The notes: generated by a model not told the origin, from the sequence alone. A DNA stretch of 64,000 bases from Toxorhynchites rutilus septentrionalis (GCF_029784135.1 NC_073746.1:224949882-225013881), one strand, 5' to 3'; shown: positions 11,304 through 22,080, counted from the stretch's first letter. Numbers and translations: made by a program.

Positions 11304-11895
11304 TATCGCGAGGTTTTTTGACGTAGAACGACATCTTTCAGGAAGGGTGCCAAATCGGAAAACAGGTCACGTTTCAATGAAATAAAGTTAACGTTAATAA
11401 CTATTTTCACAACGAAAGAATTCTGATGATTTGTATACCAATCGAATCGGAAATTCTCTAATATTCGTTTGATATGTTCGGACAACCGAAAGCTTATGTT
11501 AGATTTTTTCTCTGTATTCAATATTGATGGAATTTCAAACAGAGGAATAAAATGATTTTTTTTACTAAAAATATTGATAAGGCATTTTGTTTGACTGAAT
11601 TTTGATCATAACATCCTTTATTGAAATTGCAGGGAGGGGCATCGTTTATACAGATGAGTAATTAGCACCAGAATTCCATTTAAAAATGTTGTTAAAAAAG
11701 AATAAATGAACTTTTTCGGATTTTCATTATTCGTATATCTAAGACGAATCAGCCCAGGAGGCTGAAACTCTTAAAAATGAGGAATTTTAAAAAAATATTC
11801 GTATACGTTTTACGCAGTTTACATAGAATCGTAAGCAAAATATTCAGAAAGATATATTTATATCAGTTTATTCCATCCCTCAATCGCAAAAATAA

Positions 11896-11901
11896 TTTAT
11901 T
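11896..11901 (-). terminator. Poly(A) signal AATAAA for gene C
   Basis: AATAAA on the minus strand about 150 nt downstream of the stop codon of the 12047-12770 gene. Confidence 0.4.
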
Positions 11902-12046
11902 AAATTAAATATGTAGATGTGTGTAAAGGAAGACAAATGGTCCCAATAAATAGCGGTTTCAATGACAAAAGTAAACTAATCCTCGAATGAAAGATTCCTG
12001 ATAATGCTAAACCAGCGTTCCAAAAGGGCTGCCATTTAATCTGACT

Positions 12047-12770
12047 TCAATTACTGTCTACGCATTCGTCATCTTCTGAGCAGTACAAACACTCGCACTC
12101 CTCGCTCGACTTTTTGCAGGGTTTTTTGGTAGTCGGCCTTTTGGTTGTGCTACGCGTTGTCTTCCTCTGCTTGGTGGACTTCGAGGTAATTTCTACGGAG
12201 TCGCATTCCAACCTGCATCTGGAGAACGGGAAGCATTTGACTTTCTTCGGCCAACTGTGGTTGAACTCTTCGCTTTCCTCCGGTATATATTCTTTTTCAA
12301 ACCTTAGACATTGTGTAGTGGGCTTCGGTGTTGTAGATCCTGAGCCGTTCTTCTTGAGGCATTTTAGTAGGCGATTCATATTTTCATTATTTTGCTTTAA
12401 CTGATCTACCAGAAAAGCTGCCACACAGCCTAATTTCTCACTTTTATCAGGTGGTAGACTAGGTTTCTCGCAAATCGTATCCCGTTTGTGTACATTGGTT
12501 TTGTTGGTTTGAGCACTTTTACTTACATGGTATAAGACTGGTTCAATTTCTATTTTAAATTTTTCCGCATCTGGAAGTTTTGAAATGCCCACAATTGTTA
12601 AATTATCCTCTGTAGAATTCTGTTCCTTAGCGATTCCTTCCTGCAAAGGTCCTTTTTGTTAGTATATACAAACTGAATGAATAAAAACAGAAACATCTGA
12701 AAAAACTTGCGTGTATGAGGACACTCAATACTGCCAGAACACCAACTGGTGTTTTCCAACGTCGATTCAT
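12047..12770 (-). CDS. Secreted Lys/Thr-rich CXC protein, paralog of gene D (gene C)
   Basis: Unrecognised family. Exon 2 (12640..12047) follows acceptor TTTGCAG and encodes about 197 residues. It begins with an N-terminal polar region and a SEKLGCVAAFLVDQLKQ helix. A block VKCFPFSRCRLECDSVEI resembles VKCFSAESETHDVEI of the 16883-18319 gene. A TTRSTTKRPTTKKPCKK low-complexity stretch follows, and the C-terminus reads ECECLYCSEDDECVDSN. Exon 1 starts at ATG 12770 with a signal-like N-terminus (RWKTPVGVLAVLSVLIHA). The exon 1 end is ambiguous. Donor GCA|GTATTG at 12732 is in phase and gives a 91-bp intron with an ACTAAC branch site, but cuts the signal short. Donor CAA|GTTTTT at 12707 keeps the signal but needs acceptor GAAG|GA three bases further in. 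A TATATA lies only about 20 nt upstream of the ATG, so even the start is uncertain. Confidence 0.6.
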
Positions 12771-12799
12771 TCTCGAATTCGCTGTTAACTATATATCAC

Positions 12800-14430
12800 C
12801 ATAGCCAGGCAGGAGTTTAAGTAGTGAGAAATCAAAAATACGGTTATCATGATTGTAAACCAAAACATAGGTGACCTGTTTACTATGGAACGTGACATAT
12901 CGCGCTTACGCTGAAGTGACGGTCAGCATTGGCTTTGAGTAATAGAACATTTAGAGCCTGTGGTAGGTGTGATGAAAACAAAGTGTCGAATGGCTTCTAC
13001 AATTCTCAGAGATCGCTTATGAGTAACAAAATCGCATGAATGAAATATTGACACTTCAACTACTTCAACGTCTTTATCAAAGTATAAGCCTCATCAAAGG
13101 GTCTTGTTCTATGTGAGCCATTCAGTTTCCTCTTTATTAGGTAAGTGATTATTTGGTTTTAAGCAACATGAATACCACCCAAATCTTAATAATTCTTCGG
13201 AATTCTAATGTTTTGATGCAATTTAAAGTAAGCTTTCTACAATCAACGATTTGATACTCTCGAAGGGTATTATCCCTTAAAAACCTCACCTTTTTTATGC
13301 GTAATAACGCAAGGTGGGACATGTTTTGACTACCTAGAAATATTAGAATAGCTGCGTGCTAATAATTTTTTTCGGCCTTCTTATTTAAAGTAGTTGGCAA
13401 CACCATTAGCAAATGTCAGAAATATATTCGATTCTGTGCAACATGGGTTTTTTTTTATTTTCCTCAATTCTGAGCCTCAAAGGGTTAAATCGCTACACTA
13501 ATTCGAAAGAAACCCTAGCAAAAGATGCTTCAAGAACACAGTGACGATAGGTTAAGAACCTTAAATAGCGCCAATGACTGGTGTTATCCTTCATGCGTAG
13601 AACGTGATTGTGATTTTGTGGAAACCAGAAGTCTTATTCGCGAGCATGTTTACCGTTTGTCAAATTAGTTGAGGAAGTAACAGTAGGAAATAGTGAATGT
13701 TGCGAAGTTTAGCAACAAACATCACATAGTTACAAGCATAGGTTCGATTACGCCTGGCACACGACGCTTATCCAACGTTTAGTGAATGCAGAACATCAAT
13801 CTCTCTCTCATTTGCAAATTGTGGATGAGTTCACAGTGGGTATACAATGAAGCCATCCTTTAGTGGCGTAACTACTTTTTTGCACCAGAAATCAAGTTTT
13901 CATTTCACTTTATATGGACGGTAAAATAATATTGTGTACGTGGGCAACGAGGTACATGTCGGGGTGGAGTAGTAGTGGTGGAGTGAAATCAAGTTGAATG
14001 GATAGGCTGATTTGTTTGCATTCGCCACGTCAGTTAGAACAACCATCTGATTCAACTAGATATGAATTAACGAGCGTTAACTCGAGCCAACCGCGAGTAA
14101 TCGGTTACATATTACTGACATAGTTGTAAACAAACATTGTCGAAATATTGAACTCCCGGCCCCGTCAGGCTGACGCCATATGAGCCTTAAGAAAATTTGG
14201 ATAAAAAACGAGCTTTAAGAGCGAGGAGAGGATAACTGATGAATGACTCATGTTTGACGGCGAATGCGTTCGTTTGTGACTCAGTAACAAGAGAGAAGGT
14301 CATTAATGGAAGTAGTCCTGCTCGAAGCGAATTGACTGAGAGGACAGTCGTTGTTTATGTTTTGTCTTCGAGAATGTTGGACCCTGATCCGAAGAACCAG
14401 TGTCTGGGGAATGTGGCGGGTTAGGTAGAA
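12800..14430. other. No gene supported
   Basis: AT-rich spacer between gene C and the mariner remnant. Frames are short and lack start, splice or family signals. No repeat shared with the rest of the window was noticed. Confidence 0.5.
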
Positions 14431-14439
14431 CTTCCTAGT

Positions 14440-14795
14440 TCAATCTAGAAAATTCTTGACATATCCATGAACATTTGATCTGACGTTGTCATATTGTAAA
14501 ATTATTTTGTCGTGTATATTCTCCCATTCTGGCTTTTTTGCTTTCAGAGCACTATTCAAACGTTTTAATTGTAGTCGGTACCGTTTATCAGTGCTAGTTT
14601 CAGACAGTAGATGCTTCCAATTATGTGTCTTGCAATGCTTTCGGTGGCTTTCCATTTTGTATATCATCTCTATCAAAATCATTGATTCTGAATCGTTCAA
14701 GCCACTTTTCACAAATCGTTCCTGATGGAGCATATTGTTTGTATGCTTCGTCAAGCACGCTTCCGGTAAATGGCAAAATTCGACATTTACAATGC
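14440..14795 (-). pseudogene. Mariner-like transposase, internally deleted
   Basis: On the minus strand the N-terminal helix-turn-helix end (TICEKWLERFRINDFD, then GKPPKALQDT) is followed by a stop. It then jumps straight to the C-terminal catalytic part (RLQLKRLNSALKAKKPEW, then HDKIILQYDN, corresponding to the 'HDNARPH' motif). The sequence between, including the first catalytic Asp, is gone. The third catalytic block is lost at the downstream end. Confidence 0.75.
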
Positions 14796-15196
14796 GATAA
14801 AAATATTGATTATTAACACTTCAATCAAATTAACCCGTTAACGACCAAGCTTTAGAAAAAAAAATTTGACGAAATTTATTGGTGTTGTTTTGTTTATTGG
14901 CGTTAAAGAAACCCTAGTGTTCAAGAGTTATTTTTTCCGATCTTCCATTTTTCGAGAAATAACTAAAGATCGAAAAATCGTCGAGCCAAAACATTGGCCA
15001 AAACTTGTATTTTTGTATCTGTAGGAGGTTCAATCCAATGTTTTTTTCTCCTACATCATAATGTGTGTTCTTTTATCAAAGTAATACATATTTTTGTATT
15101 TTGATAGGTATTCTTACATTTTAGGTTATGTTAGGTTATGTACTCCCCGCACATAGTTTTTTTTCTTTCTGTATTATAGTGACTTTCAACACTCTG

Positions 15197-15640
15197 GCCT
15201 GGGGGTCTTCGTAGCCACATTGGATACGCGTTCGCTTACTAATCGATCGATCGTGAGTTCAAAACTCTCAATTGACCACCTTTTTGTGTTGTTATAGAAT
15301 AACTACATCCACGCAACAATCATCATGCAAGCTCTGCTACTGGGGGAGCTCAGCTTACAATAAAAAAAAGTCGGTCTGTTGTGCTATTAATAACAATCAT
15401 ATCAACTTTCTCCGCTGTCCGGCCCGCTGGACAATGGGAGAACAGACGAAATACTCTTACGCTTAAATGGCTACTACTGTCTCATTTGCCATACGTAATG
15501 GAACAGAAGACATACTTTTACGCCTAAAATGGCTACTTTGTAATTTACAACATGTACACAAATAAAACCCGGCTCTGTTACAGCTAGAATGCAAATGAGC
15601 CTAAATAAATAAACAAATGGGATAAAATAAAAAAAAACAC
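15197..15640 (+). mobile_element. tRNA-derived SINE family 2, copy 1
   Basis: The head contains an A-box-like TAGCCACATTGGATACGCG and a B-box-like GTGAGTTCAAAACTC. The body has ATAACTACATCCACGCAA and CCGGCTCTGTTACAGCTA, and the tail TAAATAAACAAATGGGATAA followed by a poly(A)-like run. A second copy at 47397-47662 shares head, CCACGCAA, CTGTTACAGCTA and tail blocks. This copy also carries roughly 150 bp in the middle (about 15340-15500) that the other lacks. Confidence 0.75.
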
Positions 15641-15671
15641 ATTGGTTCGTCACTTAACATCCACATTTCAG

Positions 15672-15765
15672 AAGAATGTCGGGAGTGAGAATTGAACTCG
15701 TTACTTTTGTGTTGCGTGAGAGGTACGGAAGTTACTACTATGACAGATTTCTTTCCGAACATAGT
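15672..15765 (-). mobile_element. tRNA-like unit on the minus strand
   Basis: The minus-strand sequence has GTCATAGTAGTAACTTCCG (A-box position) and GAGTTCAATTCTC (B box) roughly 40 nt apart, followed by CACTCCCGACATTC. It is probably the head of another short tRNA-derived SINE, inserted with or into SINE2. It is not foldable enough to call a functional tRNA. Confidence 0.4.
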
Positions 15766-15991
15766 TGCTTTAAATCGAATTTATTGCCCAATAAAGTTAT
15801 ACAAAACTAAATGTAATTGATGGTTATTAGTACCTAATAAATTAAGTTATTATTTGGTGTGAAAACATTGGTTGCTTTTCAAAGACAAAAAAATATTATT
15901 AAAATATTATTATAACTCTCCTACGTTCAGATGTTGTAGTACACAGTTCTTTTCATATTTGTAGATATATATGAATTAGTATTTTTATATA

Positions 15992-16456
15992 CGAGGGCAG
16001 TCCGATATATACTTAGCCTACAAAAAAAAACTGAAATTTTGGAAAAATGCCGATTTATTTCTCAACATAGTCTTCTTTTAGCTCGATACACTTGACCCAG
16101 CGATGCTCCAACTTCTTTAATCCATCTGAAAAATACTTTTTCTCGAGGTCTGGCCTCCGTGGTGGCGATGACCTCCTCATTCGGCTCAAATTTTTGCGCG
16201 GTGAGTGACTTTTTCAAGTTTGAAAACAAAAAAAAGTCGCACGGGGCCAAATCTGGAGAATACGGGGGATGGGGCAGCAGTTCGTAGTGCAATTTTACCA
16301 ATTTGGCCGTGGCGACGGCGGTATCCATTTTTTCCATTTTTCTGAAATCCGCGGACACGCCTACTTCCACAAACGGTCACAACCAAACTATGAGTCCGAT
16401 TCGGCTGAAATTTTGACATCGGGCGATGAGGCTAAGAACTTATCGGCCCGCCCTCG
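15992..16456 (-). mobile_element. Miniature mariner with TIRs and transposase C-terminus
   Basis: A 465-bp element bounded by TA on both sides. The left terminus is CGAGGGCAGTCCGATATATA and the right terminus, read inward, is CGAGGGCGGGCCGATAAGTT. The two stay similar for about 28 bp. Inside, the minus strand encodes the C-terminal third of a mariner transposase: YELLPHPPYSPDLAPCDFFL (third catalytic Asp) and KKSLTAQKFEPNEEVIA. The rest has been deleted, leaving a non-autonomous copy. Positions 16460-16880 hold nothing else. Confidence 0.85.
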
Positions 16457-16882
16457 TATAGTTATAAAAATATAGTGAGAAATTGGCTCCTTCAAACTTA
16501 TGTAACTGAGCCTGTAAAAAAAACGAATAATGAAAAAAGGATGAATTTACTGAATTATTTCGGATGTTGTTATTAATGTATTTGTTCCGATCTCAGTTGT
16601 TATTTATTATCCTCTTGTCAAGCTTTGTATAGTATCGACGGTACGTGATTCGAGTTAAGTCCATCCATTTGTAAGTAAACGTCAATCAAGGATATGTCGA
16701 TTAATTATCGTTATAATGCTGGAGATGTATTGGTCGTGATCCTCAACGGTGTAAGTCCGGGTCGGTTGTCCTCATTCGCTAGATGAAAATAGTTCATACA
16801 TTAGTTGGAGTATTCAAATAACATTTTTAATAATCATATAAAATCTAACTGAATAGATAATGCTGCAATGAAAGAACGTCAT

Positions 16883-18319
16883 CTATGAAATGTTTTTGTA
16901 TAATCGATTATCTCGGCACTGTCGTCGTTTTTCCCTCCTAAACGTGTTCAGAAGCTGCATGAAGGAATTCTGGGGTAATTGATTATTAATGCCAAATCCA
17001 AGTTTCCTTCTTTGTTGGAGTCTCGAAATTCTATTGTCCATGAAACGACCGAACATTTCATTTGTGAAACCGGCAAGTGCATTCCAGGCCGATGGCTCAT
17101 ATTCACCATCCACCGGCTGTATATCATACGTCCGTAATCCCTGATCGTCATACTGAATAGTTTTGGTACCATATTTGATTGGCAAAGAATAATTCCGATG
17201 CCCTCTGTTCTTGTATATTTCGTAGTAAATTTTTCCCAATTCTGCGATTAATTCGACCGTTGACTGTTTTTCGTTGCCGGGAGTTATTCTTTCTAGACGC
17301 TCCCGTATAGTCTCGTACGAGGGAGGGTCTCCTCCACCAATGTAGACAGGCTCTTCATTGAATATATTTAGAAAATTCCCAACCATAGGTTCTTCGGTAG
17401 TTGTAGTTGTGGTTATAGGAGTTTTTACAAACAATTTTTCGCTATCACTTTCTGGAACGCATCTACAAACATATCCTTCCATGCAAAGGGGGTTCTCCGA
17501 TTTGGATCGTTTGCGAAACCGTCGTTGATTTCGATGGTAATATTCTTCTTTAAATATTCCAATATGGTTCTCGGAGCGTTTAATACGTGTCAGAATTTTG
17601 TGACCGTATTCATCGACAGGATAGGGACATATAGCATTTGCTGAAAGAGATTTATTATGATAATTTTCATACCCACAATCGCACTCGCAATCTGCAAAAC
17701 GTTAGAAATTAGAAGATTGGTAAAACCGATAGAATTATGTCAACTAACGTCTTGGTTTGTAATCAATTTTCGCCGTTAACTTCAGTTTTTTGCAGCGCTT
17801 TTTGTGAACCGGTACATCTATCTCAACATCATGCGTTTCAGATTCTGCCGAAAAGCACTTCACAGGTGGCTTCTTCACACGATAATATTTAGGATGGTAT
17901 CTGGTAGGGTTCAAATTAAATTAACAATTGAAGCAAACGTCACAAGTTTACACTAATTACTTTGGGCATTTTGGATCTGGTGGAGCTTCAATTTCCGCGT
18001 TCAATGTATCAAAAGTTTCTTCGCGACAATTTGTTTTGAAATGTTGCACATTGTAGCTGTAATTCCGAGGTTTGACACATTCCGGATCGGCCGGTTTCTC
18101 AACGTCGAAACTGACTCGACAAAGTTCACACTTGTTGCAACACTTCTCAGTGATTTCTTTATGTGACGATCCACAACTGTAGCATCCTTGTGGCTAAAAT
18201 AAAGAGGAGACATCTTAACTCAATTGTATTTTCTCCACACTCATCACTTGTACTTTGGCTTCCACTAGCCAGCATACCACAAACAACATTGAACCAATCA
18301 CAATAAATAAATTGCTCAT
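16883..18319 (-). CDS. Secreted Cys-rich 421-aa protein, four exons (gene D)
   Basis: No family recognised. Exons are 18319..18248, 18193..17961, 17900..17749 and 17691..16883, all with GT-AG introns of 55-60 bp, and phases agree throughout. Exon 1 is a signal peptide (MSNLFIVIGSMLFVVCWLVEA). Exon 2 is a Cys cluster, GCYSCGSSH...EKCCNKCELC, ending DPKCPK. Exon 3 has KKPPVKCFSAESETHDVEID and HKKRCKKLKL. Exon 4 opens HCECDCGYENYH, passes a basic RRFRKRSK site suited to furin-type cleavage, then CMEGYVCRC and a Thr6 stretch, then a Cys-free C-terminal domain of about 180 residues. That domain includes STVELIAELGKIYYEIYKN, YGTKTIQYDDQGLRTYDIQP and FTNEMFGRFMDNRI. The shared VKCF...VEI block and CXC motifs link it to gene C. 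The first donor could alternatively be AAA|GTACAAG, which would drop two residues. Confidence 0.82.
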
Positions 18320-18365
18320 CGTGAAATTGTAGTGAACTGTTTTCTTTCTGGGCTACAGTAGCTGT

Positions 18366-18371
18366 TTTATA
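18366..18371 (-). promoter_or_regulatory. TATA box of gene D
   Basis: TATAAA on the minus strand, 47 nt upstream of the ATG at 18319. An initiator-like ACAGTTCAC lies about 30 nt downstream of it, giving a 5' leader of about 20 nt. Confidence 0.55.
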
Positions 18372-19169
18372 AATTCTTCTTCAACATTTCAAACAGATAT
18401 GGCCAGACAACGGTTAGGCGATTATACGTTTTGGGAAAAGCACGTAGAACTGCACTCGTTTAGGTCACTCATGAGGCTTGTGTTTTGGTTTTCACCTCTG
18501 AGAAAATGCATTCGAAGCAAATTGGCGTGGGCTAGAATATTATGGTTGAAGCCGCTAGCCAAGGCTTTTGTAAGCGGACGCTTCAGACATTCGAAGCGTC
18601 GGTTCACAGAAGGTTTTGTGATGCTACTATAATCTGCCATGATAGAATATATCGATTGTAAGGTTTTATTTAAATTTGCTCGATACCAGTCAGGAGTTAT
18701 CATTTGCCGACTTATAAATATCTGCGTTCTGTCATTCACTCGGAATGTGTAAACATTTGAAAATATTGGTCATAATTATCACTTATCATACATTCATTCG
18801 AATAATGAAATTTATATCAAAGATGAAAAAACATTCTACTGTGGGGTAGTATTTTTCTCTTCTACAGCGATGATAACATGGACGACAAAGATTAAACATT
18901 CTAATAGTTATTTGAATAAAGAACGCTAGTATTGACAAAGGAATTGACGGCTTCCTGGTCCTGGCCTTGGATAATTGATATGAAGGATAGATATTGTGAT
19001 TGCGTGTCAAAGATAGACACTAACACAGAGGAAATACTGAAATATATTTTAGAGCTTTTATTTGATAAAGGCGAAAACACAAACCAGGCGACTGAATTAT
19101 GAATAGTGTTGATGGTTTTGATAATGTAACTTTTGGTTTCATCGATTCCTTTCCGGTAAATTCGATATC

Positions 19170-19440
19170 AGACATGCATCATCTCCAATTGTCGTAAGCG
19201 TCGGTGAAACAGTGAAAATCATCAAGTGCAATTATCATAGAAGCACTGTTTCGATTGCCCAGGACCTGAAATCGCACAAAAGACTCTTCGGAGTCACTCA
19301 AATATGGCTTGAAGAAATCCTTATGGACAAACGGTCCTGCACTGTCAACAATGGGATTGAGAAAGCAATCGTCCAAAAGCGGCCAGTTTTGGCCAATAGA
19401 TGAGATTTGTATACCATCAGGATTACGCAGATGCTCCGAG
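19170..19440 (+). pseudogene. Mariner transposase N-terminal remnant
   Basis: The plus strand reads VVSVGETVKIIKC, then HRSTVSIAQDLK. This aligns by eye with VVDTDKIVEIIQV...STRSIGQELG of the mariner at 35433, the linker between the two helix-turn-helix motifs. It becomes unreadable within about 60 codons; a further VYHQDY-like scrap near 19410 may be the second catalytic block. Positions 18400-19160 contain no supported gene. Confidence 0.5.
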
Positions 19441-19607
19441 AGCTTAGTGAGTAAGCGAATAACTCAAGGAATGAATAGTCCGATTTGATATGACTTCATT
19501 TCATTACATTTTCAGTAACAGTGGAGTGGAGTGTAGTGGAGAAACAGGTTATTTGCAAGTGATTGAAAAATCTGGAACGAGAATTGTGTCTGAAAATAAT
19601 TGGATAT

Positions 19608-19967
19608 TATAGGGTTGGGGGTTGGGGTTGTGCTCCCTTGGCCGAGTGGTTAGCGTCATAACTAACATGCCGGGTGTTCGGGTTCGATTCCCGTTCTGGT
19701 CGGGGGAATTTTTCGTCAAAGAAATTTCCTCCGACTTGCACTGTGATCACGCGTATTCTAGAGCTTGCCACTCAGAATGCATTCAAGGCGTGTTATTTGG
19801 CATAGAAATCTCAACTAAGTACTAATAAAAATGACGCAAGTAATACTACGTTGAGACGGCGAAGTTCCTCTAGGAACGTTAGTGCCATTGAAGAAGAAGA
19901 AGAAGGGTTGGGGAAAAAGAAATGTCGTATATTGTCAATATATGGCAACACTTGAACATAAAGGGTG
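19608..19967 (+). mobile_element. 5' end of a second mariner copy, split by a SINE
   Basis: TATAGGGTTGGGG precedes the SINE. GGGTTGGGGAAAAAGAAATG, then TCGTATATTGTCAATATATG and GCAACACTTGAACATA, follow it. This is the left terminus of the mariner seen whole at 35248. Identity stops at 19967, where ITmD37E-type sequence begins. Its right end lies at 23974-24034. Confidence 0.8.
19621..19904 (+). mobile_element. tRNA-derived SINE family 1, full copy
   Basis: The head GTGCTCCCTTGGCCGAGTGG contains a tRNA Leu/Ser-type A box, followed by B box GGGTTCGATTCCC. The body runs TTTTTCGTCAAAGAAATTTC, ACTTGCACTGTGATCACGCG, GAATGCATTCAAGGCGTG and GTTCCTCTAGGAACGTTAGT. It ends in a (GAA)n tail. It sits between two copies of GGGTTGGGG (19612-19620 and 19905-19913), a 9-bp target-site duplication inside the mariner terminal repeat. 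Being non-coding, it depends on a LINE partner. Confidence 0.88.
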
Positions 19968-21330
19968 TCACATCAAATTGCATCACGGAAAAAACGCTGT
20001 AGAAATTTAATTTTTAGGAACTATATCTTCAGCTTTCGCTTATAATCAGATCAAGGCACGTAGGCCAACTTGCTAAAACCACTCTTCAGCCATCTTGGAA
20101 GTCTACTGTGTTTTGTTTGTAAACAAAACACAATACGCTTGTGCCCAAGCTCGCTCGTGATCAGTCTGTCTCTTTCACGCTTCAAGGCAATAATTCCCCT
20201 TCTGCTTTCTTCCGTACTGTTTTCATATACCGCTCCCCTAACCAACTTAGTAACGAAACGGCAGAAAATAAGATAAGAGTGTATAGATCACGTTGGCCAT
20301 GCTTCACTGTCGATTTTTCGTAAATTTGGAAAAATGTTGACGAACGAAAAAGAGCGTCGTGAATTAATCCTGTGCACTCATTTCGAGAATCCGGAGAATC
20401 TCGATGTGACGAGACATCGGTAAGATGCTGGGAATCGTCCAATCCACGGTCAGCAGAGTAATAAAACGATACTTCGAGAACCTAACCATCGACCGGAAGG
20501 TGATGAACGGCAAAAATGGATGCTCCGTCAGTGAAAACGATCACAAGCGCGTAGTAGATCACAAGCAGTTTAGACGTGATCCGAGAAGTTCGGTCCGGTA
20601 TGTCGCCAATAAACTGAATTTGTCAAGTTTATTCGTCCAGCGGACCAAGCAGCGGGAGGGCCTGCGTACATACAAGGTTCAGAAGGCTCCTAACCGCGAC
20701 GAAAGGCAAAACAAGGTGGGGAAGACGCGAGCCTGGAAGCTGTACACCGAAATGCTGACGAAGCCGCCTTGCCTGGTAATGGACGACGAAACCTACGTCA
20801 AAGCGGACTTTCGTCAGCTGCCGGGCCTGTTGTTCTTCTCCGCAGAGGACAAATTCAGCGTTCCGGAGGAGATTCGCAAGCAGAAACTATCCAAGTTTGC
20901 CAAAAAGTACATGGTGTGGCAAGCGATCTGCTCTTGCGGAAAGCGGAGCGCCCCCTTCATGATGACCGGCACGGTAAACGGGCAGGTTTACCTTAAGGAG
21001 TGCCTACAGAAGCGCTTACTACCACTATTGAAGCAGTACGAGGGCCCGACCATCTTCTGGCCGGATCTCGCTTCGTGCCACTATTCAAAGGACGTGTTGG
21101 AGTGGTACGAAGCCAACGGGGTCACCTTCGTGCCAAAGGAAATGAACCCGCCCAACGCGCCGGAGCTTCGCCCAATAGAGAAATATTGGGCGATTATGAA
21201 GTAGGCCCTCCGGAAGAACCCAAAAGTTGTCAAATCGAAGGCGGACTTCAAGAGAAAATAGATTTCTGTTCAAAAAAACAGGAAGTGGGTTATATCTATG
21301 GTATAACCGCAAGGGTGACGTTGGACTATC
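19968..21330 (+). mobile_element. ITmD37E (DD37E) transposon, right end missing
   Basis: A Tc1/mariner-superfamily element starting at AGGGTGTCACATCAAATTGC next to a TA, within the mariner copy. A leader of about 360 bp contains a strong hairpin (arms GTGTTTTGTTT and AAACAAAACAC at about 20110-20133) and precedes the transposase. No matching right terminal repeat was found before the 199-bp repeats begin, so the 3' end is lost. The leader segment 20067-20265 recurs alone at 47187-47385. Confidence 0.7.
20334..21258 (+). pseudogene. DD37E transposase, nearly intact
   Basis: Cut-and-paste transposase. It starts ATG at 20334 (LTNEKERRELI, then HFENPENLD), needs one frameshift near 20423, and is then open for 259 codons to a TAG at 21202-21204. 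It resumes after that stop as LRKNPKVVKSKADFKRK. The HTH region reads LGIVQSTVSRVIKRYF. The first catalytic Asp is in LVMDDETYV, the second in FWPDLASCHYSK, and the Glu in LRPIEKYWAIMK. I count 37 residues between the second Asp and the Glu, which defines DD37E. Inactivating lesions are few, so this is one of the youngest DNA transposons here. Similar decayed copies lie at 28560-29225 and 63430-64000. Confidence 0.9.
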
Positions 21331-21339
21331 GTTGATTTA

Positions 21340-22080
21340 GAGATCATTTGTATGAAGTTGAATCTGAATTCATTCTGAATGAATGAATATTTGGAGAACT
21401 TCGAAAACGAGAGCGTTACGTTGGAGGCACAAGGTTTTATGCATCCAATATTGGATACGGAAATATCCTACTAATGGGGAAGAATAATCTTCAGAAGCTA
21501 TCCTGTTGATTGCGATTGATTGAAAAATCACAAAACCTAATGTATTTGGTCACAGTGTTATATGGATAGAAAACATTAAAATAAACTCTTTCACATGAAT
21601 ATATTTTGAAAATTCCCAAAGGAACTGGCAGATTATTTTCAGTAACGATTAGATATTTCCACATTTTCCTCGATACTGGAAGCCCACCAGTGGTTAATGC
21701 CAACTCGATAACCACCTGTTAATAGCACTTGATTGAAACATATTTGGTCACAGTGTTACATGGATAGAAAACATTCAATTAAACTCTTTCACATGAATAT
21801 ATTTTTAAAAATTTCCAGATGAACGGGCAGATTATTTTCAGTAACGATTAGTTATTTCCACATTTTCCTCGATACTGGAAGCCCACCAGTGGTTAATACC
21901 AACTCGATAACCACCTGTTAATAGCACTTGATTGAAACATATTTGGTCACAGATAGAAAATGGATAAAAACATTCAATTAAACTCTTTCACATGAATATA
22001 TTTTGAAAATTCCCAAAGGAACTGGCAGATTATTTTCCAGCAATGATTAGATCTTTCCGGAACTTTCTCGATGCTGAATG
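21340..22080. repeat. 199-bp tandem repeat, array 1
   Basis: At least three units with a period near 199 bp, seen from recurrence of ACGATTAGATATTTCCACAT at about 21646, 21845 and 22045. Other shared blocks are TGGAAGCCCACCAGTGGTTA, ACTCGATAACCACCTGTTAA and ACATATTTGGTCACAG. Units differ by a few substitutions and one 8-bp rearrangement. No coding content. Confidence 0.85.

Larger units (their letters stand above)
14831..15885. mobile_element. MITE-like repeat R3, copy 1, interrupted
   Basis: Shares more than 300 bp with 37407-41138 once the insertions in each are removed. The left end is TAACCCGTTAACGACCAAGC (the other copy has TAACCCATGAACGACCAAGC). Internal blocks are ACATTGGCCAAAAC, GTAGGAGGTTCAATCCAATG, TTAGGTTATGT and CCGCACATAGTT, then ATTTATTGCCCAAT and TTGCTTTTCAAAG. 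This copy is split after CACATAGTT by about 600 bp containing SINE2 and a tRNA-like unit. The block resumes at about 15760 with ACATAGTTGC, suggesting a short ACATAGTT duplication. No coding capacity. The right boundary is approximate. Confidence 0.7.

Noticed and set aside
12114..12404. Plus-strand frame across gene C
   Set aside because: Antisense shadow of the Lys/Thr-rich coding exon; the hydrophobic composition is the complement of Lys codons.
18422..18739. 105-codon minus-strand ATG frame just upstream of gene D
   Set aside because: No family or splice signal, and it ends before the gene D promoter; kept out because chance frames of this size occur elsewhere in the window.
19630..19705. 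Possible functional tRNA(Leu/Ser) gene
   Set aside because: A and B boxes are present, but the stems are imperfect and the unit continues into a SINE body with a TSD.
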